Shown piece after piece: positions 24,838 through 37,482 of a DNA stretch of 64,000 bases; positions within the stretch are counted from its first letter, which is position 1; each line of letters opens with the position of its first letter. The notes under the pieces are model-generated. The model saw only the letters and a list, made by a program, of their open reading frames with translations, made no database searches and was not told where the DNA came from. The translations under genes were made by a program, and so were the position numbers. The stretch lies in the NCBI RefSeq assembly GCF_002878395.1, contig NC_061117.1:223568401-223632400 (forward strand). Direction: 5' to 3'. This DNA comes from Capsicum annuum. Lineage: Eukaryota; Streptophyta; Magnoliopsida; Solanales; Solanaceae.

Positions 24838-26749
24838 ATGAACATTATAGTAACGATTTTCCTAGTACTACTCCCGGTATTCCTCCTCCTTGTTCGGAGA
24901 AGAGGATCATCGAAGAGGGTTCCACCGGGTTCCCTTGGATTTCCAATCATCGGTCAAAGCCTCGGGATGCTAAGGGCAATGAGAGCCAACACAGCAGAGA
25001 AATGGCTTGAAGAAAGAGTACAAAAATATGGTCCTGTCTCAAAGCTAAGCCTCTTTGGCAAGCCCACTGTATTCATTTATGGACAGGCTGCTAACAAGTT
25101 TGTATTTAGCAGCGACGACGCTGTCCTTACTAACCAGCAGACACAATCAGTTAAGATGATTCTGGGCGATCGTTGCCTTTCTGGAACTCAATGGTGAAGA
25201 TCATAGACGGGTTAGAGATGCCCTGGAATCATTCCTGAAGCCAGATAGACTGAAGCTTTATGTTGGAAAGATGGAACAAGAAGTCAGAAACCACCTCGAG
25301 ACTTACTGGAAAGACAATCGAATAATTAAGGTTTGTCATGGAAACAACCCCGGAGGGGAGCCTCGGAGTAACTAGTAAAGTTGCTGCCATGTGACAAGGA
25401 GGTCATGGGTTCAAGCCTTGGAAACAGCCTCTGGCAGAAATGCAAGGTAAGGCTGCGTACAATACACCCTTGTGGTGGGGCCCTTCCCTGGACACCGCGC
25501 ATAGTGGTAGTTTTAGTGCACCGGGCTGCCCTTTCATGGAAACAACCCCCCACACCCCACTATTCTTGCATGTAATCTTAGACATTAACAACTAACTTTT
25601 TTGTATCGGGTTGATGATAGGTATTACCTTTGATGAAAACGCTTACCTTCAACATCATTTGTTCTCTCCTTTTCGGGCTTGAAGATGGAGCTCAAAGAGA
25701 CCAAATGGTTCATTATTTCCAGGCGATGATAGAAGGGTTCTGGTCAATCCCTATAAACTTGCCTTTTACGCGCTTCAACCGGAGCCTCGAGGCAAGCAAA
25801 GATATCCAGAAGATGCTGAAACAACTTATTTCTGAGAAACTCCATGAGTTTAACAACTCAGCTTCATCCCACCAGGACCTCATCACTTGCTTGCTCGGTA
25901 TTCTTGGAGAGAACAATCAAGAAGTCCTATCTGAAAATGAGATCATTCACAATGTCATGCTCATAATGGCAGCTGGATATGACACTTCATCCGTCTTGAT
26001 AACTTTCATCGTAAGAGTTTTAGCAAAGAATCCAAATGTTCATGAAGCTGTCCTTAAAGGTAAAACCTCTCTGAATTTCATTCCGACTAGAGTCGCTCTA
26101 CCTTTCGGGTTTCTAAATAAGATTGTGGAAAACGCAGAACAAGAGGAGATAGCACATAGCAAGTCATTTGGAGAGAGCCTAACTTGGGAAGACCTTGGCA
26201 AGATGAAGTACACCTGGAGAGTGGCAATGGAGACAATGAGAACGTTCCCTCCCATTTTCGGAGGCTTTAGGCAGACTGTAAAAGACATTCAGTACGGAGG
26301 CTACGTCATTCCAAAAGGATGGCAAGTAAGACAAAAGATCCCATCTTTGATCTTCAATTCTCCTACCTGTTAATTTTCGTGGTACTCAATCTTTTCTGAT
26401 TGGCCTAACCCACATTTAACCACTGCTTAATGGCTGCGCACAGATATTCAGGATAATGGCTAAAACACACATGGATAGCAACATATTCCAAGAACCAGAG
26501 AAATTCGATCCATCACGATTTGAGAACACAACATCTTTGCCTCCTTACAACTTTGTTCCATTCGGAAGGGGATCCCGTATATGCCCTGGATACGAGTTTG
26601 CAAAGATTGAAACTTTAGTCACAATCCATTACCTAGTAACACATTTCACATGGAAGCTTTGCTGTACGGACGATTTCTTCAGCAGGGACCCAATGCCAGT
26701 ACCAACTCAAGGACTTCCCATTGAAATAGTTCCCAGGAAACCTCTATAG
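24838..26749 (+). pseudogene. CYP716-family P450, second copy with exon 1 frameshift
   Basis: A tandem paralogue of the gene at 9719 with the same four exons: 24838-25330, 25621-26059, 26138-26325 and 26444-26749, all with GT-AG borders. Exon 1 carries a one-base insertion near 25180 (GCCTTTCTGGAACTC where the intact copy has GCCTTGGGGAACTC). This shifts the frame and ends translation after about 119 residues. Downstream all hallmarks survive: I-helix AGYDTSS (canonical position 3 is variable), K-helix ETMR and heme loop FVPFGRGSRICPGYE. The late coding regions look conserved, so inactivation may be recent, or the base may be an error. The TATA box is altered (TACATAAA), a truncated MITE abuts the promoter, and a TS SINE sits in intron 1. 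Confidence 0.85.
25352..25533 (-). mobile_element. TS SINE with 16-bp target duplication in P450 intron 1
   Basis: A full TS SINE of 182 bp in reverse orientation (5' end near GCACCGGGCTGCCC, box B region GGAGGTCATGGGTTCAAGCC). Perfect 16-bp flanks TCATGGAAACAACCCC lie at 25336-25351 and 25534-25549. The intact paralogue has no insertion at this site. Confidence 0.92.
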
Positions 26750-27061
26750 TTCAATCACACATGCTTCTCCAAGAGCAGAGTTTTGCAAACCTATAACTCC
26801 ATATTATGAAATATTGCTATGAAAAGGTTACTAAAAATATCTAGACTGGAATTGACATCAAATGTGCAATCTCCTAAGGGGAATATACTCCCTATATTAT
26901 GATGTGTTCATGTAAAAAAATGTACACATTAAGGCTTGACATCCAGCCAAATTTCTAAGAACTTTATATTCAGAAATTAAGGGCTAAAAATTAAATGTGA
27001 GAAATTGGAAGTTCAAACATGCATAAGCACAATTATCCTATTCTCTAGATTTAGCTATTAC

Positions 27062-27405
27062 TAGTGTTATCAAAAGCAAAAAAGCACAAAATAGCTCAGG
27101 CCCTTTGAGGCTTTAAGTGCAAATAATGTCCAGGCTTTAATGAAAAATGGTGCAAATGGAGAAAAAGATTAACAAATATGAACAAGTAGTCCAAATTAAT
27201 TACCATAACCATGAATAACAAATATATGGACTAAGAAATTAAAACAGATAATAATAAAATGAAATATCAATTGTTTAGTGCCGCATCTTTAGGATTACCC
27301 TCATTTGCAATAAAAAGTAAGACTTAGAGCCTTGATGACGACACTGAAGCGCTCATTGTGTTTTGAGCCTCGCTTCAAGGCTTAAGCACGCCTTTGATAA
27401 TACTG
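27062..27405. mobile_element. Non-autonomous hAT-like MITE, 344 bp
   Basis: Termini TAGTGTTATCAAAAGC and, reversed, CAGTATTATCAAAGGC are flanked by 8-bp GCTATTAC/GCTATTAT (27054-27061, 27406-27413). The other parts of 26750-27957 show no gene. Confidence 0.75.
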
Positions 27406-27957
27406 GCTATTATGGCTAAAAAATTATACACACTTTTTTCTGATGAAGCCTAAAGTAATACAACTTTTCTTTTCTGAAAGTTGGATGAGAAAGATGGAAT
27501 TTTTCATAAGCATATTTTAGTACTTGTTAGTTCATTTATGCTATGTAATTTGATTCGTTGGTAATTTTTCAAAATCTTGACTTCAGCATTAAAATAACTT
27601 TACAATAGAAAGTTGAGTGTATGTCTAAAGTTTTGAAGGCAGAAAAAATAACAAACATTCACTTTGAATACCATTTCCATATGTACAAGTTCTTTTGGGA
27701 TTCATTTATCCCAAGCTCGTTAAATATAAATCTAAATTAAAATGTCGAACTTATCAAGCTAACGTTTTGGCCTGTGCAACATTGATCAGGACATACAGTA
27801 AGACCAAACTTTGTACAAACTCTTAGATAAGAGCAATATATATATAGCCATCAGCAACCATCCTAAGGCATAGTACAACAACCTAAGAGAACTGATGAGT
27901 GAAAAACTATATGCTGCTAACCTCTGAGAACTACGAGGAAGATGGGAAAACCCCTAG

Positions 27958-30900
27958 TCAACAACCTTCTGGTCTGTAATATTTTGGAGGCATAGATGGA
28001 CATTTTTCATTCATGTAGGGGTACAGATCCATAGTGTTGTATTCAGGTAATTCCATCCGATACTTCCCTCGAATTTGACAGAACGGAAGGTCCACATTAT
28101 CATCTGCATTGCACCACTTTGGCAATCGGCTTGAATTGTTTTCGAAAAACTTGAGAGAGTAAGCATCTTTAATCTGTACATCCAGCAATAAATACTTTAC
28201 TTTTCATGTGCTTTCGATGAGATGAACCACCAGGCTGAGTGTTCAACAAAAAAAAGTAGTGCAAGGACTGTAGTTTTCTTTTGCGCAATGATAAAAGTCA
28301 AAAGGTTGATGCAACAGTTTCACAACTAGAAGTAATTTTAAGATAAGACGATTGGATAACTTTCCAAGAATTGAAATACTTCTGGATTAAAATTGACTCC
28401 TAACTTTCACATTTTTAGGCATTCAGAAATTGAAAGGTAAGCAGTTTCAGATTCATCTAAGTAAATACCATGCAAATGCCCTGGAAACAAACTGAAAAGT
28501 GGAAAATAAAGAATACAAACTCACCGTGAATTCGGTAACCTGAATTGAGCTTGCAAGTTCACCAAATAATCCTGCTTCCTTATACATTTCAAGAATAAAA
28601 GCAATACATGATGTTGACTTTCCATCACTATAAACCCAATCATCCTGTTCTGGAATAGCCAACAATTTGGCAAAAGAGGATCCACGCTTTTCAACTTCCA
28701 CAAGAACATCAGCAAGACTAAGGTTCTGCATGGAACAAAACGGATCAGCATGCAGAACTAATATAGAACAAGTCCATGATAGAAGATACACTAACTTACC
28801 AGTTTTGCTTGAAGTATCTGAGAGTTAACAAAGCAGAGAATATTTTCAGCGCAACAGCAGTTTTATGTCATCAACCTTTTTATATACAATATTCTGATCT
28901 TTAATTTAGTTACTCAATCGTTTGCTTTAATAGTGTTTAGTCTACTATTTTTATCTCAACAAACAGAAGCATCTCACGAATGTGATCATACAAAAACATA
29001 ACCTTAGTTCCGAGTCGCTTGTTCAAGGCTTCATTCCACATGTTAGACGCATATGCAGGCTGTAGATGGTTCCAAACAGTCATGACAGAAGCAACCTGCA
29101 CCATGCATCACTAAAACATCAGCAGCTACATACCTAGTGAAATCCCGCAACTGGGTCTGGAACAATTCAGAAAATTACATGGTAATTTTTAATTTGCAGA
29201 ATTTTTTTTGTTATTTTTCTTTAAAATACGAATAGGAGATCGACAAACGACAGAATCACTGTGGACCGTGGTAGTAAGGCCACTCTGGCAGTTCCAAATT
29301 TGCAGGAATACAGTAGCAGCTATTCAATGCACAAAAACCAAGTTCTACATTACCCACTTTATCTTAAATGCCTGTCATTTCGACTTGCTTAATGCCATCA
29401 TCATCTCTTCCCATCCCTCGTCCTTCATCCTTCTAAATTTCTGATTTCAATTGTCTCTCTCATATTAATAGGATATCACATAAAGTAACTTCAAGCGCAT
29501 TCATGACTCTATGGTGCTTCAAGGTTCTTTCCAATTCACCAAAACAAATACCATTTCAGCTTTCATGAGATGCTAACCTATCATATATTCACTGCTTAAG
29601 CACACATGCATGCTGTGTGGAGGTTTTATGAAACACTTGACTCGTAATAGAATGTTAGAGCAGTCAAAAGAAGCTCCATGAAAAGAAATTGATGATACCG
29701 TCAAGTTAAAAGTCAAACGGATTTACCCTTATGGCAATCTTGAAATTGTTGGATATATGGAACCTGCAGCTGAATTGGCTGCATGTGAAATGCATGCTTT
29801 TACACAAATTCACTTAATGTGCCAAAAATATTATTTCACTGGTTGAGCAACTAAATACACTGGTGTCTATGTTACCTTCACTTTGAAGTTATTTTGTTTA
29901 TTTGTTAGGACATAATTCAGCAAAAAATAGCTAACTACAGCCACAAACCAGAGGAATCAGGAAGTAGAGGACCGTATGAGAGAAATGAGCATCAAAATGA
30001 TATTGTAAGCACAAAAATTGGCAAGACTGTAATATGAAATAATATGCATTTACCAGATTAGCATCCAACGGTGAGGGGTAATTTCCATCAATTGTGTCTA
30101 TCCAGCTAAATATTAAGTTGTGGTAACCATAAGGCATGCCGACCATGCTTTTTGCATATTCCCAAGCAGCAGTTTCATTAAACTTGGCACGAAGGTTAGG
30201 ATGCAGAGGGAGCAATGCGATATGTGGATTGGAGTTGTCTTTTGTCAGCTCAAACTCCCACCACTCTTCCCATGGCAATAAAGCAATAACATCTTCACCC
30301 TGAAAGGAAATGTGAAGAATAAAATTGGTGCAAATATGGTACAGAGACAATGTTGCTAAAAAAATATGGCCATTCATGCTTAAAGTTTTCCTTATTTCTT
30401 CAACCTCCCCACCTCCCCCAAGGTGTTTGGGCAGAGTCGAATTTCCAGAACTACAATCTACGGACCAGCCTCAGAAGTGGTTAACGCCTTGGAATATTGT
30501 GTTGTGTCTGCTGCATGCTCAAAAGTTGCTACCTAATTAGTTGTACTTTAAGTTAATACAAGTGTTGACCAGGGATCATACTTTTTAATATGATACTCAT
30601 ATAACGTGATTTGAAGTCTACATTGTAATAGTCACACTAATATCTAAGATTTACACACTACAGAAAGCATCACTTGCAAGACCACAATCACAAACTTACG
30701 ACGTTTCCTTTCTCAAGTTTGCTGATTTGAATATCACTCTAATACTTTAGTTAATTGTTCCAATACGTATCACTTTTATCTCTTTCTTTTTACTTCATTT
30801 GGGATAGAGCCCTTTATTCCCTAAAAGGTGGATTCGCTGTCAATGCTCCTTATTACTTTGTCTCCATTCCCCTTTTAATCTTCACGTTCTTTATTGTGTA

Positions 30901-33900
30901 GCAGACTATGCCCCTTGCTCCCCAAGAAAAGAAAGAGCAAACACCTAAGAGTATCATAATGCGGAAATAAAATAGTTTAGAACACTACCTTATCGTTCTC
31001 ATTTCCAGATTCACCAACCCATAGTTTTCCTTCGGCGTCTCTCAAGCAAACAGCAGAATGGCCAGCATAAGCTCCAGATACCCATTTCTCTAAAGTCTCA
31101 AAACCACCCCAGCGACCTCTAATTTTTGATATTGCAAGAAAATCTCCAGAATGTATGTCATCAGTAGTAAGATTGGTGACCCATGGCAGCGGACGTTTTT
31201 CAAATGAAGCACCCATATGTTTCTTGAGAAAACCAATATTTGAGTTCTCACCCCACCCAGTGTTCGTGAACAAAGGTAGAACATCCCATAGTGCTGAAAG
31301 GGTTCCTAACATTCCCGCTTGCATTAGGAAAATCGAGATACCTTTATGTTTGACCTGTTTCAATTTTATTCCATTAGTATCATAAATTATGCTTAAATTA
31401 GTACTCTTGTAGCTTCATCTAAGTAAGGATTGGGACTCACGTATTCTAACTCAGCCTGAGACTCCCACTCTTTAATTTCAAGAGTATGCGAACGAGCCAA
31501 TACGTAGTAGTCCCATGTTACACGATATGGGGTTGCAAAGACATAAAGGTCTATACATGTCCAACTGTGTGCATTGCTTACCTGCAAAATATTTTAATTT
31601 GGATACCAGCATTGACATATGGAGAAGTAAAAGAATCCCACTGATAAAGCATTGACATTAAAATGGGTACTCTTTCCATCAAGCATTCAAAAAGAAGGCT
31701 TAAAAATAAAAATAAAGCAGGTAGAAAAATACACTTTATGATCTTCATCAACAATCTATCCCAAATACTACGCCAAAAACAAAAAGCACTATCAACAACG
31801 CACACAGATTTTGCCTACCAAATGTTTCTAACATTGCTGAGCTACAATTTCAACTAAAATTTTAGTAACATACATAGTCAACACAAGGACTGGGATTCTG
31901 TAAAAAGACACCTCTCGTCCGCAGCACGCGGATAAGTTTCAGTTTAATGTTAGTCAGATACAACTCAACTTTTCGAGGTTGATTGGTGCAGGGAATGGGA
32001 TAGACAACGGTATCCTATAGTCTGGGATATCCTATGGGATTAGTTATCCCACAATATATATGGGATAACGTATTCCGTCATAGCAGTACAAATGGTGGGA
32101 TAAATAATTTCGGGACTAACTGATACCCCTAACCAAACACGGGATAAAATAATCCTACATTTTATCCCGGAATTGTTATCCCTGGTCCCTCACCCCAAAC
32201 AACCCCTTAGTGTCTCCCATGAAGAGGAGTAGAGCAAGGAACCGAGATCGAGTTTACTTCCACCCATTTTTCTTCCCAACTATCTAGAAGCTAAAACAAT
32301 CGAGTATCTAATAGCAAAGATATTCAGGACAAGCTGCGAATCACCTCGATTAATACTCCTTGTTATATACTAAGCGCAATCAATGAAGTCAATCAACTAT
32401 GCCACAATCTGAGCTGATTGAATTCAGCTATATGAATCCTCTATATCCGTTCCGCTTCATTTGGGCCCATTCAATACCAATACTAGTACATAATTTGTAT
32501 TTCAAGGCAAATTATTCATTCTCTTCTCTAAATCAAGAGGATCTCATATTTATACAAGTTTCTAACCGGACTAGAATACTATTGGTTAAACATCATACCT
32601 AAGTGTAACACTAACAACTAATCCTTATCGAAAAATACTAAACACAAGGAAAAATTCATGTTTCAGACCCAACAATGAAGCTGCACTTCCTTCTAACAAG
32701 TGGCTGAGAGTCGGGAAGTAATCTTTACCTCTTACAAAAGGAACAAAACTGAAGTGCACTAAACTACATTCCCAAACAGAGGCAAATCTACAGTATCTAC
32801 TATTTATGGGTTCACGTAAATCCCAATAGCTTCTTCCGAATCCATGTATGTATATTAAGAAATCCGCTAAGGGTGTGTTTGTTATGGAGATATGTTTTCC
32901 AATTTTCTTATGTTTGGCTGGTCAAAATGTTCGGAAAACATTTCCTCAAGGAAAATGACTTCTCTAATGGAAGTCAACAACAACAACATACCCAGTATAT
33001 TCCCACAAAGTGGGTTCTGGGGAGGGTAAGTGTACGCAATCCATACCACTACCTCAAAGGTGAGATAGAGAGGTTGTTTCCAATAGACCCCCTGCTCAAC
33101 ACAAAAACAACTAAGAAAGTTCTGTAATGGAAGTATGGAAAACAAATTGATAAGTGGACTTCCAAATTCATTGTACTCGCTCCACCCATCCAATCCCCCG
33201 ACCCCTTGACCATCCCACACTTGAACCACCACTTCCCATTCCATTCTGCCTCCATAATATTTTGCTATATAATATATAAATGCTCTTGGAATAATGTTTT
33301 CTTGCTTATTAACCAAATACTAAAAAATATAACAACATACCTGGTATAATCGCACAAGTGGGGTCCAGGAAAGGTAGAGCGTACGCAGACCTTACCCCTG
33401 CCTCGTGGTGGTAGGGAGAAGTTTTTTCCGATAGACCCTCAGCTCAAGTGCAACCAATCAAAGTACTTACGGAAAAAAATACGATAGTGAAGAAAACATG
33501 TCAATTAATAAGGGAAGCAGTACAGAGCATTCAGAGAAGGGAAAGTGTAACAACAACAAATTAACCAAATACTACAACTAAGTAAGAAATCCACTTATTT
33601 TCCAAAAAAAATAAAAAGAAACATTTTCAACGAAAACATTTTCCTTCCTACCAAACACACCCTAAATATTTGACTGTGAACCCAATTATGACTGTATATT
33701 AACTTGAGGTAGCTAGGAATCCATAAACTTCAAATCTTGGATCCACCTCAGTCCCAATAAGATTGAACTCAATCAATAGAGACATGTCCAAGAACTTCTA
33801 TATAGGCAAAACAACTAAAGATACAACATAACAATATAAAACTTTGAAAAATAGCTATTGCAATTACCTACTTGTATGGGATTCAAGAATCTTAGTAGCT

Positions 33901-34745
33901 CAATTAGTTGACTATCTGAACTTTCACATAGTGAGAATTCGATTTCCCACCTTATAATCCCCTACCCCTACCCCTACAATAACAACAACAACATACCTGG
34001 TGTATTCCCACAAAGTGGGGTCTGGGGAGGGTAAAGTGTACGCAGTCAATACCACTACCTTAGCTGAAGTAGAGAGGTTGTTTCCTATAGACCCCAGCTC
34101 AGGACAATAACAAATATAATCAAACAAAAAGGAATATCACACCGCTAGATAGTAAAGGAAACAAAACACCCACAAAGTAAAACTATAACCTAGCTATACG
34201 AAATCATAGACATCACCAAAATACCACGAACAAGAGGCTACAAGACACCAAAGGCACAGATATAAACAAAGCACTCCTCCCTACTATTACGAACATACTC
34301 CTACCTACCACCCCTAATTTAACTTTTTTTTTTTCAAAAAAGGTAGTTACTTGAACAAAACAACCAACACCCACATGAAAAAACAAAACAATGAACAAGA
34401 AAATAGCAAGAATAGATTTAGGTAAACCTTGATATGAAGAGTACCACCACCAAATTGACTTTGAGATTTATTATTCAGCTCCAACCAAGCAATATTCTTG
34501 TAAAAGCAAGCACCTTTCCATTCCAAAGTATTATTCCCTTCAATTGAAGCAACCCCAACAAAACTAGGCATAATATCCACAGCACTATGAAGGGAATTTA
34601 GTATAGGCCAAGAAACTTGTCTTGGTAATAATGGCAAAACATCTTTTGGATGAAATGGTGATTTAATCCCATGAATTTGACATATCAAGAACTGTAAAAG
34701 GAACAAGAAAGTAATAAATTTGTGATTTTTCAAGATTGTTGACAT
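27958..34745 (-). CDS. Secreted protein with permuted papain/NlpC-like fold (copy A)
   Basis: A 526-residue protein from seven exons: 34745-34428, 31581-31441, 31354-30989, 30299-30054, 29095-29003, 28725-28525 and 28173-27958, all GT-AG in phase 0. A signal peptide (FITFLFLLQFLICQIHG) precedes KSPFHPKDVLPLLPRQVSWP. I do not recall a name for it. The order of motifs fits circularly permuted papain-like amidases (YiiX/DUF830 type): SGDFLAISKI (222-231), AGHSAVCLRD with His252, LWVGES with Glu268, AWEYAKSMVGMPYGYHNL, and last DGKSTSCIAFILEMYKEAGL with Cys428. His before Cys is the permuted order. Family and catalytic residues are inference; gene structure is firm. Intron 1 (2.8 kb) is crowded with SINEs and MITEs. 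Copy B lies 5.6 kb upstream in the same orientation. Confidence 0.85.
31975..32208. mobile_element. MITE in intron 1 of copy A
   Basis: The left end GGTTGATTGGTGCAGGGA and the reversed right end GGGTTGTTTGGGGTGAGGGA are inverted repeats. The interior is full of GGGATA/TATCCC words that can pair. Target duplication not resolved. Confidence 0.55.
32975..33124 (-). mobile_element. TTG-tailed SINE with 10-bp target duplication
   Basis: Starts CAACAACAACATACCCAGT and contains GTTTCCAATAGACCCCC. Flanks TAATGGAAGT repeat at 32965-32974 and 33125-33134. Confidence 0.8.
33323..33560 (-). mobile_element. TTG-tailed SINE, 238 bp, with 14-bp target duplication
   Basis: Perfect flanks TTAACCAAATACTA (33309-33322, 33561-33574) enclose ATAACAACATACCTGG, GCGTACGCAGACCTTACCCC and CGATAGACCCTCAGCTCAAG. 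Beyond that it has about 105 bp more 5' sequence than the short copies, so it may be closer to full length. Confidence 0.8.
33981..34103 (-). mobile_element. TTG-tailed SINE/LINE 3' end
   Basis: AACAACAACAACATACCTGG, GTGGGGTCTGGGGAGGGTAA and GTTTCCTATAGACCCCAGC are present. It is the third copy in intron 1 of the permuted-papain gene A. Confidence 0.75.
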
Positions 34746-35296
34746 GGTTTTTGTTCAATTGATGTTTGTTTTTTTAAGGAAAATTTGTTGGACTATACAG
34801 ATTTATCTGAATCTTGTGTCAGTTCTGAGTTGTAATTTAGTTTTATTCAGTTTATACTTACTCGTGAACAGCTTTTCAGTTTCATTAATTTTAATTTTTT
34901 CCATCTCTGTCTCGATTTACGTGACATTTTATTGTTTCGAAAATTAAAATTTTTCTTTGACCAAGTTAATTCAATTACTAGTAATTTTATGCATTATCAA
35001 TTTAGTTTATTAGTTATCGATTTTAAATATGTAAAATCAATAATTAAATTAATAAGATATTTTTATCGATTTTTAACCCTTAACGGTTCGATTTTCAATT
35101 TAACCAATAAAAAATAATAACAACTAACAAGAAAAGAAACGAAATCTTAATTGCAGCAAAAATCCTATATGATGTGATTTTACAAAAATCTTCAAATTTG
35201 AATAGGTTAATAGAAATGAAAGAGAAATATAGGGTAGGTTTTATATATATATATATATGTATAAAAGTAGGGATAAAGTGTAATTTGAAATATTCT

Positions 35297-35476
35297 TATA
35301 GGGTTATCGGTTTATTTAATAACCCAATAAGAAAAAATCAAATCGAACCAATAACCCAATAAATATTTTTTATAAAACCATTAAAAAATCGTTAACTCAA
35401 TAACCCAATAAAAATAAACCAATAATATTTTTATTGGTTCGATTTATTGATCGGTTCGATTTTTACACACCCCTAC
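35297..35476. mobile_element. End of a hAT-like MITE
   Basis: The right end TTTTTACACACCCCTA is preceded by CGGTTCGATTT words and runs of CCAATAA and its complement. A reversed TAGGGGTGTGT terminus is typical of these elements. The left border is uncertain. Nothing else is seen between 34746 and 35296 apart from AT-rich sequence. Confidence 0.4.
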
Positions 35477-35559
35477 TAGTACTTCCTCTATTCTATTTTC
35501 TAGATTTTTGATTAATTTTGCTCAATTAATATTATTAATTATATTTAAAATAAATAAAT

Positions 35560-35889
35560 TTGAGTCGTAGCCGATAGTTAGGAGAGCTTTGAGATAGTCG
35601 AGCTGATAGTCTTGGGGTTTTGTCCATAGATTAGAGCTAATAGTAGGAGGGTATGGGGTGGTGAGTGTCTTTGGTTCGTTAGTGTAGGATATTACTCTAT
35701 AGTGTCTTATTTCTGTTATTTCATGCTTTATTACGACTCTATTTATTATTCTTTGTCTTGAGCCAGAGGTTGATCGGAAACAATCGCTCTACTTCTTCAA
35801 ATGTAGTGGTATGAACTGCGTATATTTTACCCGACCCAAACCCCACTACATGAAAATACACTGAATTTTTTTTTGTTGTTGTTGTATAT
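35560..35889 (+). mobile_element. 5'-truncated RTE LINE 3' UTR
   Basis: The block follows the LINE 3' UTR at 47530-47871 in order: GAGTCGTAGCCGATAGTTAG, AGTGTCTTATTTCTGTTATT, TTATTACGACTCTATTTATT, CTTGAGCC, the CTCTACTTCTTCAAATGTAG block, and a GTTGTTGTTGTA tail. It shows that part of the TTG-tailed population are LINE ends. Confidence 0.75.
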
Positions 35890-36447
35890 GGACATTTAAT
35901 AATAGAAATTAATACTGGAAAAAATATAATATTTATTTTATTTTTCAAATTATAGAAGTAAATTGAAATAACTATTTTTAATAAGAGAATTAAATAAATA
36001 AAATAGGTGAAGTATTAGAGTAATATAATTTATTGACTTTTCTTATGCTTGTCATATTTTTATTTTTTGACGGTCAAATTATATGAATTTTGACTAGTAG
36101 TTGAAGATATATCTCTTCATCACGGAAATATATTAATATGAGTAAGATTGCAAATTAAGACAATTATAGTGACTTACTCCTCATTTCTGTCACAAAATAA
36201 TTTTTATATAAAAGTTGGGATTTTTTTTTCTTAATTTGATTTTCCTTGTTAGTATAAAATTTTGTCAATTTACGTTTTCGTCTACACTACGTAAAGTGAT
36301 AGAAAATGAATTTTCTGGAATATGCTTATTTTTGTTATAACAAACATTTCATCATAATTAGTTTTGATCACGTAATTTTGCTTGTACACATGTTCAACAA
36401 AAAATGGGTACATATTGAAATTATCCTTAGAATTTAATAATTTGAAA

Positions 36448-36665
36448 TATTTTTTTTTCCGGTGGTTTTTGGGTGTCGCTTTGGAACCCGACTAGCTGTA
36501 TTCATCGGGTCCCGCTATTTCAAGGCGGGTCCACCATGATTAGTTACACGGGGCCCTGGAGACGCGGCCGATTTGTAATGCCTCCAGTGGCCCTGCTAGG
36601 GCTCGAACTAGCGACCTGAAGGACTTTGTCCTCAGGCCTTTACCAACCAAGCTACCACTCAGGGG
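36448..36665 (-). mobile_element. tRNA-headed SINE, 218 bp, with 14-bp target duplication
   Basis: On the minus strand it begins CCCCTGAGTGGTAGCTTGGT (box A) with box B CTAGTTCGAGCCCTAGCAGG, then a GC-rich body, and ends in an A tract (T run at 36450-36458 on the plus strand). Perfect flanks TTAATAATTTGAAA lie at 36434-36447 and 36666-36679. Confidence 0.88.
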
Positions 36666-37221
36666 TTAATAATTTGAAACATGCGACGTGAATTGGTGTG
36701 GGATAATTGTGAATCTTTTATTCTTAATAAAAATATCATGTTCGAGTTCTTTAAAATGAATACGCCCTACAGTGCGTCATTCAAATTTAGTATTGAACCT
36801 TCGAATATAGTCAAACTTCAATTTGAATACAAATATCTAGTGGAAAAATCATTACTTGGGAAGTGCTAAATGACCACAATTTTTGACCCAAATTTGGTCA
36901 CAATTATAAAAAAACTTTTATAACCCTATTTAGATTCTATCATAAAAGGGCAAAAAAATCTAAAAATTAAGTGCGAACATAATTTTTTTTCCATTATAGC
37001 CAAAAAGATTTTTCCTACTTGAAATATTGATTTCACATAAAACATAGTTCGTTATAGTAAAAATATTGTTATAGATAATTATTGTACATGATTGGACCTG
37101 TGAACAGTAAAAGAAGAGGGTATTTCCAAACTTTTTGGAGTAGGACTAGTTATCCATTTTAGTAGTTATCGTATTGGTATCATTTCAGAATGTTATATTG
37201 TTTGTTATATTATTTGGTGAA

Positions 37222-37415
37222 TTTTATCTATAATATTATTGGGTGTGGTAATTTTTGTTGTATCTTGTTCTTTTGTTATTTCTTGTCTAGATTGTCTTAT
37301 CTTGAGCCGAAAATCTATTAAAAACAGTCTCACTATTTCACCTCTGAGATAGTGATATGGACTGCGTACACTCACCCCCCTAGATCCCATTTGGTGAAAA
37401 TATATTAAGTATGTT
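37222..37415 (+). mobile_element. Decayed RTE LINE 3' end
   Basis: It contains TATCTTGAGCCGAAAATCTA, CTCACTATTTCACCTCTGAG, AGTGATATGGACTGCGTACA and CCCATTTGGTGAAAATATAT, the order of the LINE tail, with many substitutions. Confidence 0.6.
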
Positions 37416-37482
37416 TTTGTTTTGGAGTTGACTAGCGTCTTCTTTTTCCGGTGGAAGAATAAGCAAATATAAAAATATCATA

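Larger units (their letters stand above)
32868..33664. mobile_element. hAT-like non-autonomous element hosting two SINE insertions
   Basis: The left terminus TAAGGGTGTGTTTGTTATGG and reversed right terminus TTAGGGTGTGTTTGGTAGG are inverted repeats, with GGAAAACATTTTCC-type words inside both ends. SINE-like insertions at 32975-33124 and 33323-33560 carry their own target duplications. An 8-bp duplication for the host element was not found. Confidence 0.6.

Noticed and set aside
35174..35362. 62-codon frame with an Ile/Tyr repeat
   Set aside because: It translates a (TA)n tract and MITE sequence.
36590..36665. Possible tRNA gene on the minus strand
   Set aside because: It is the head of a 218-bp SINE with a 14-bp target duplication.
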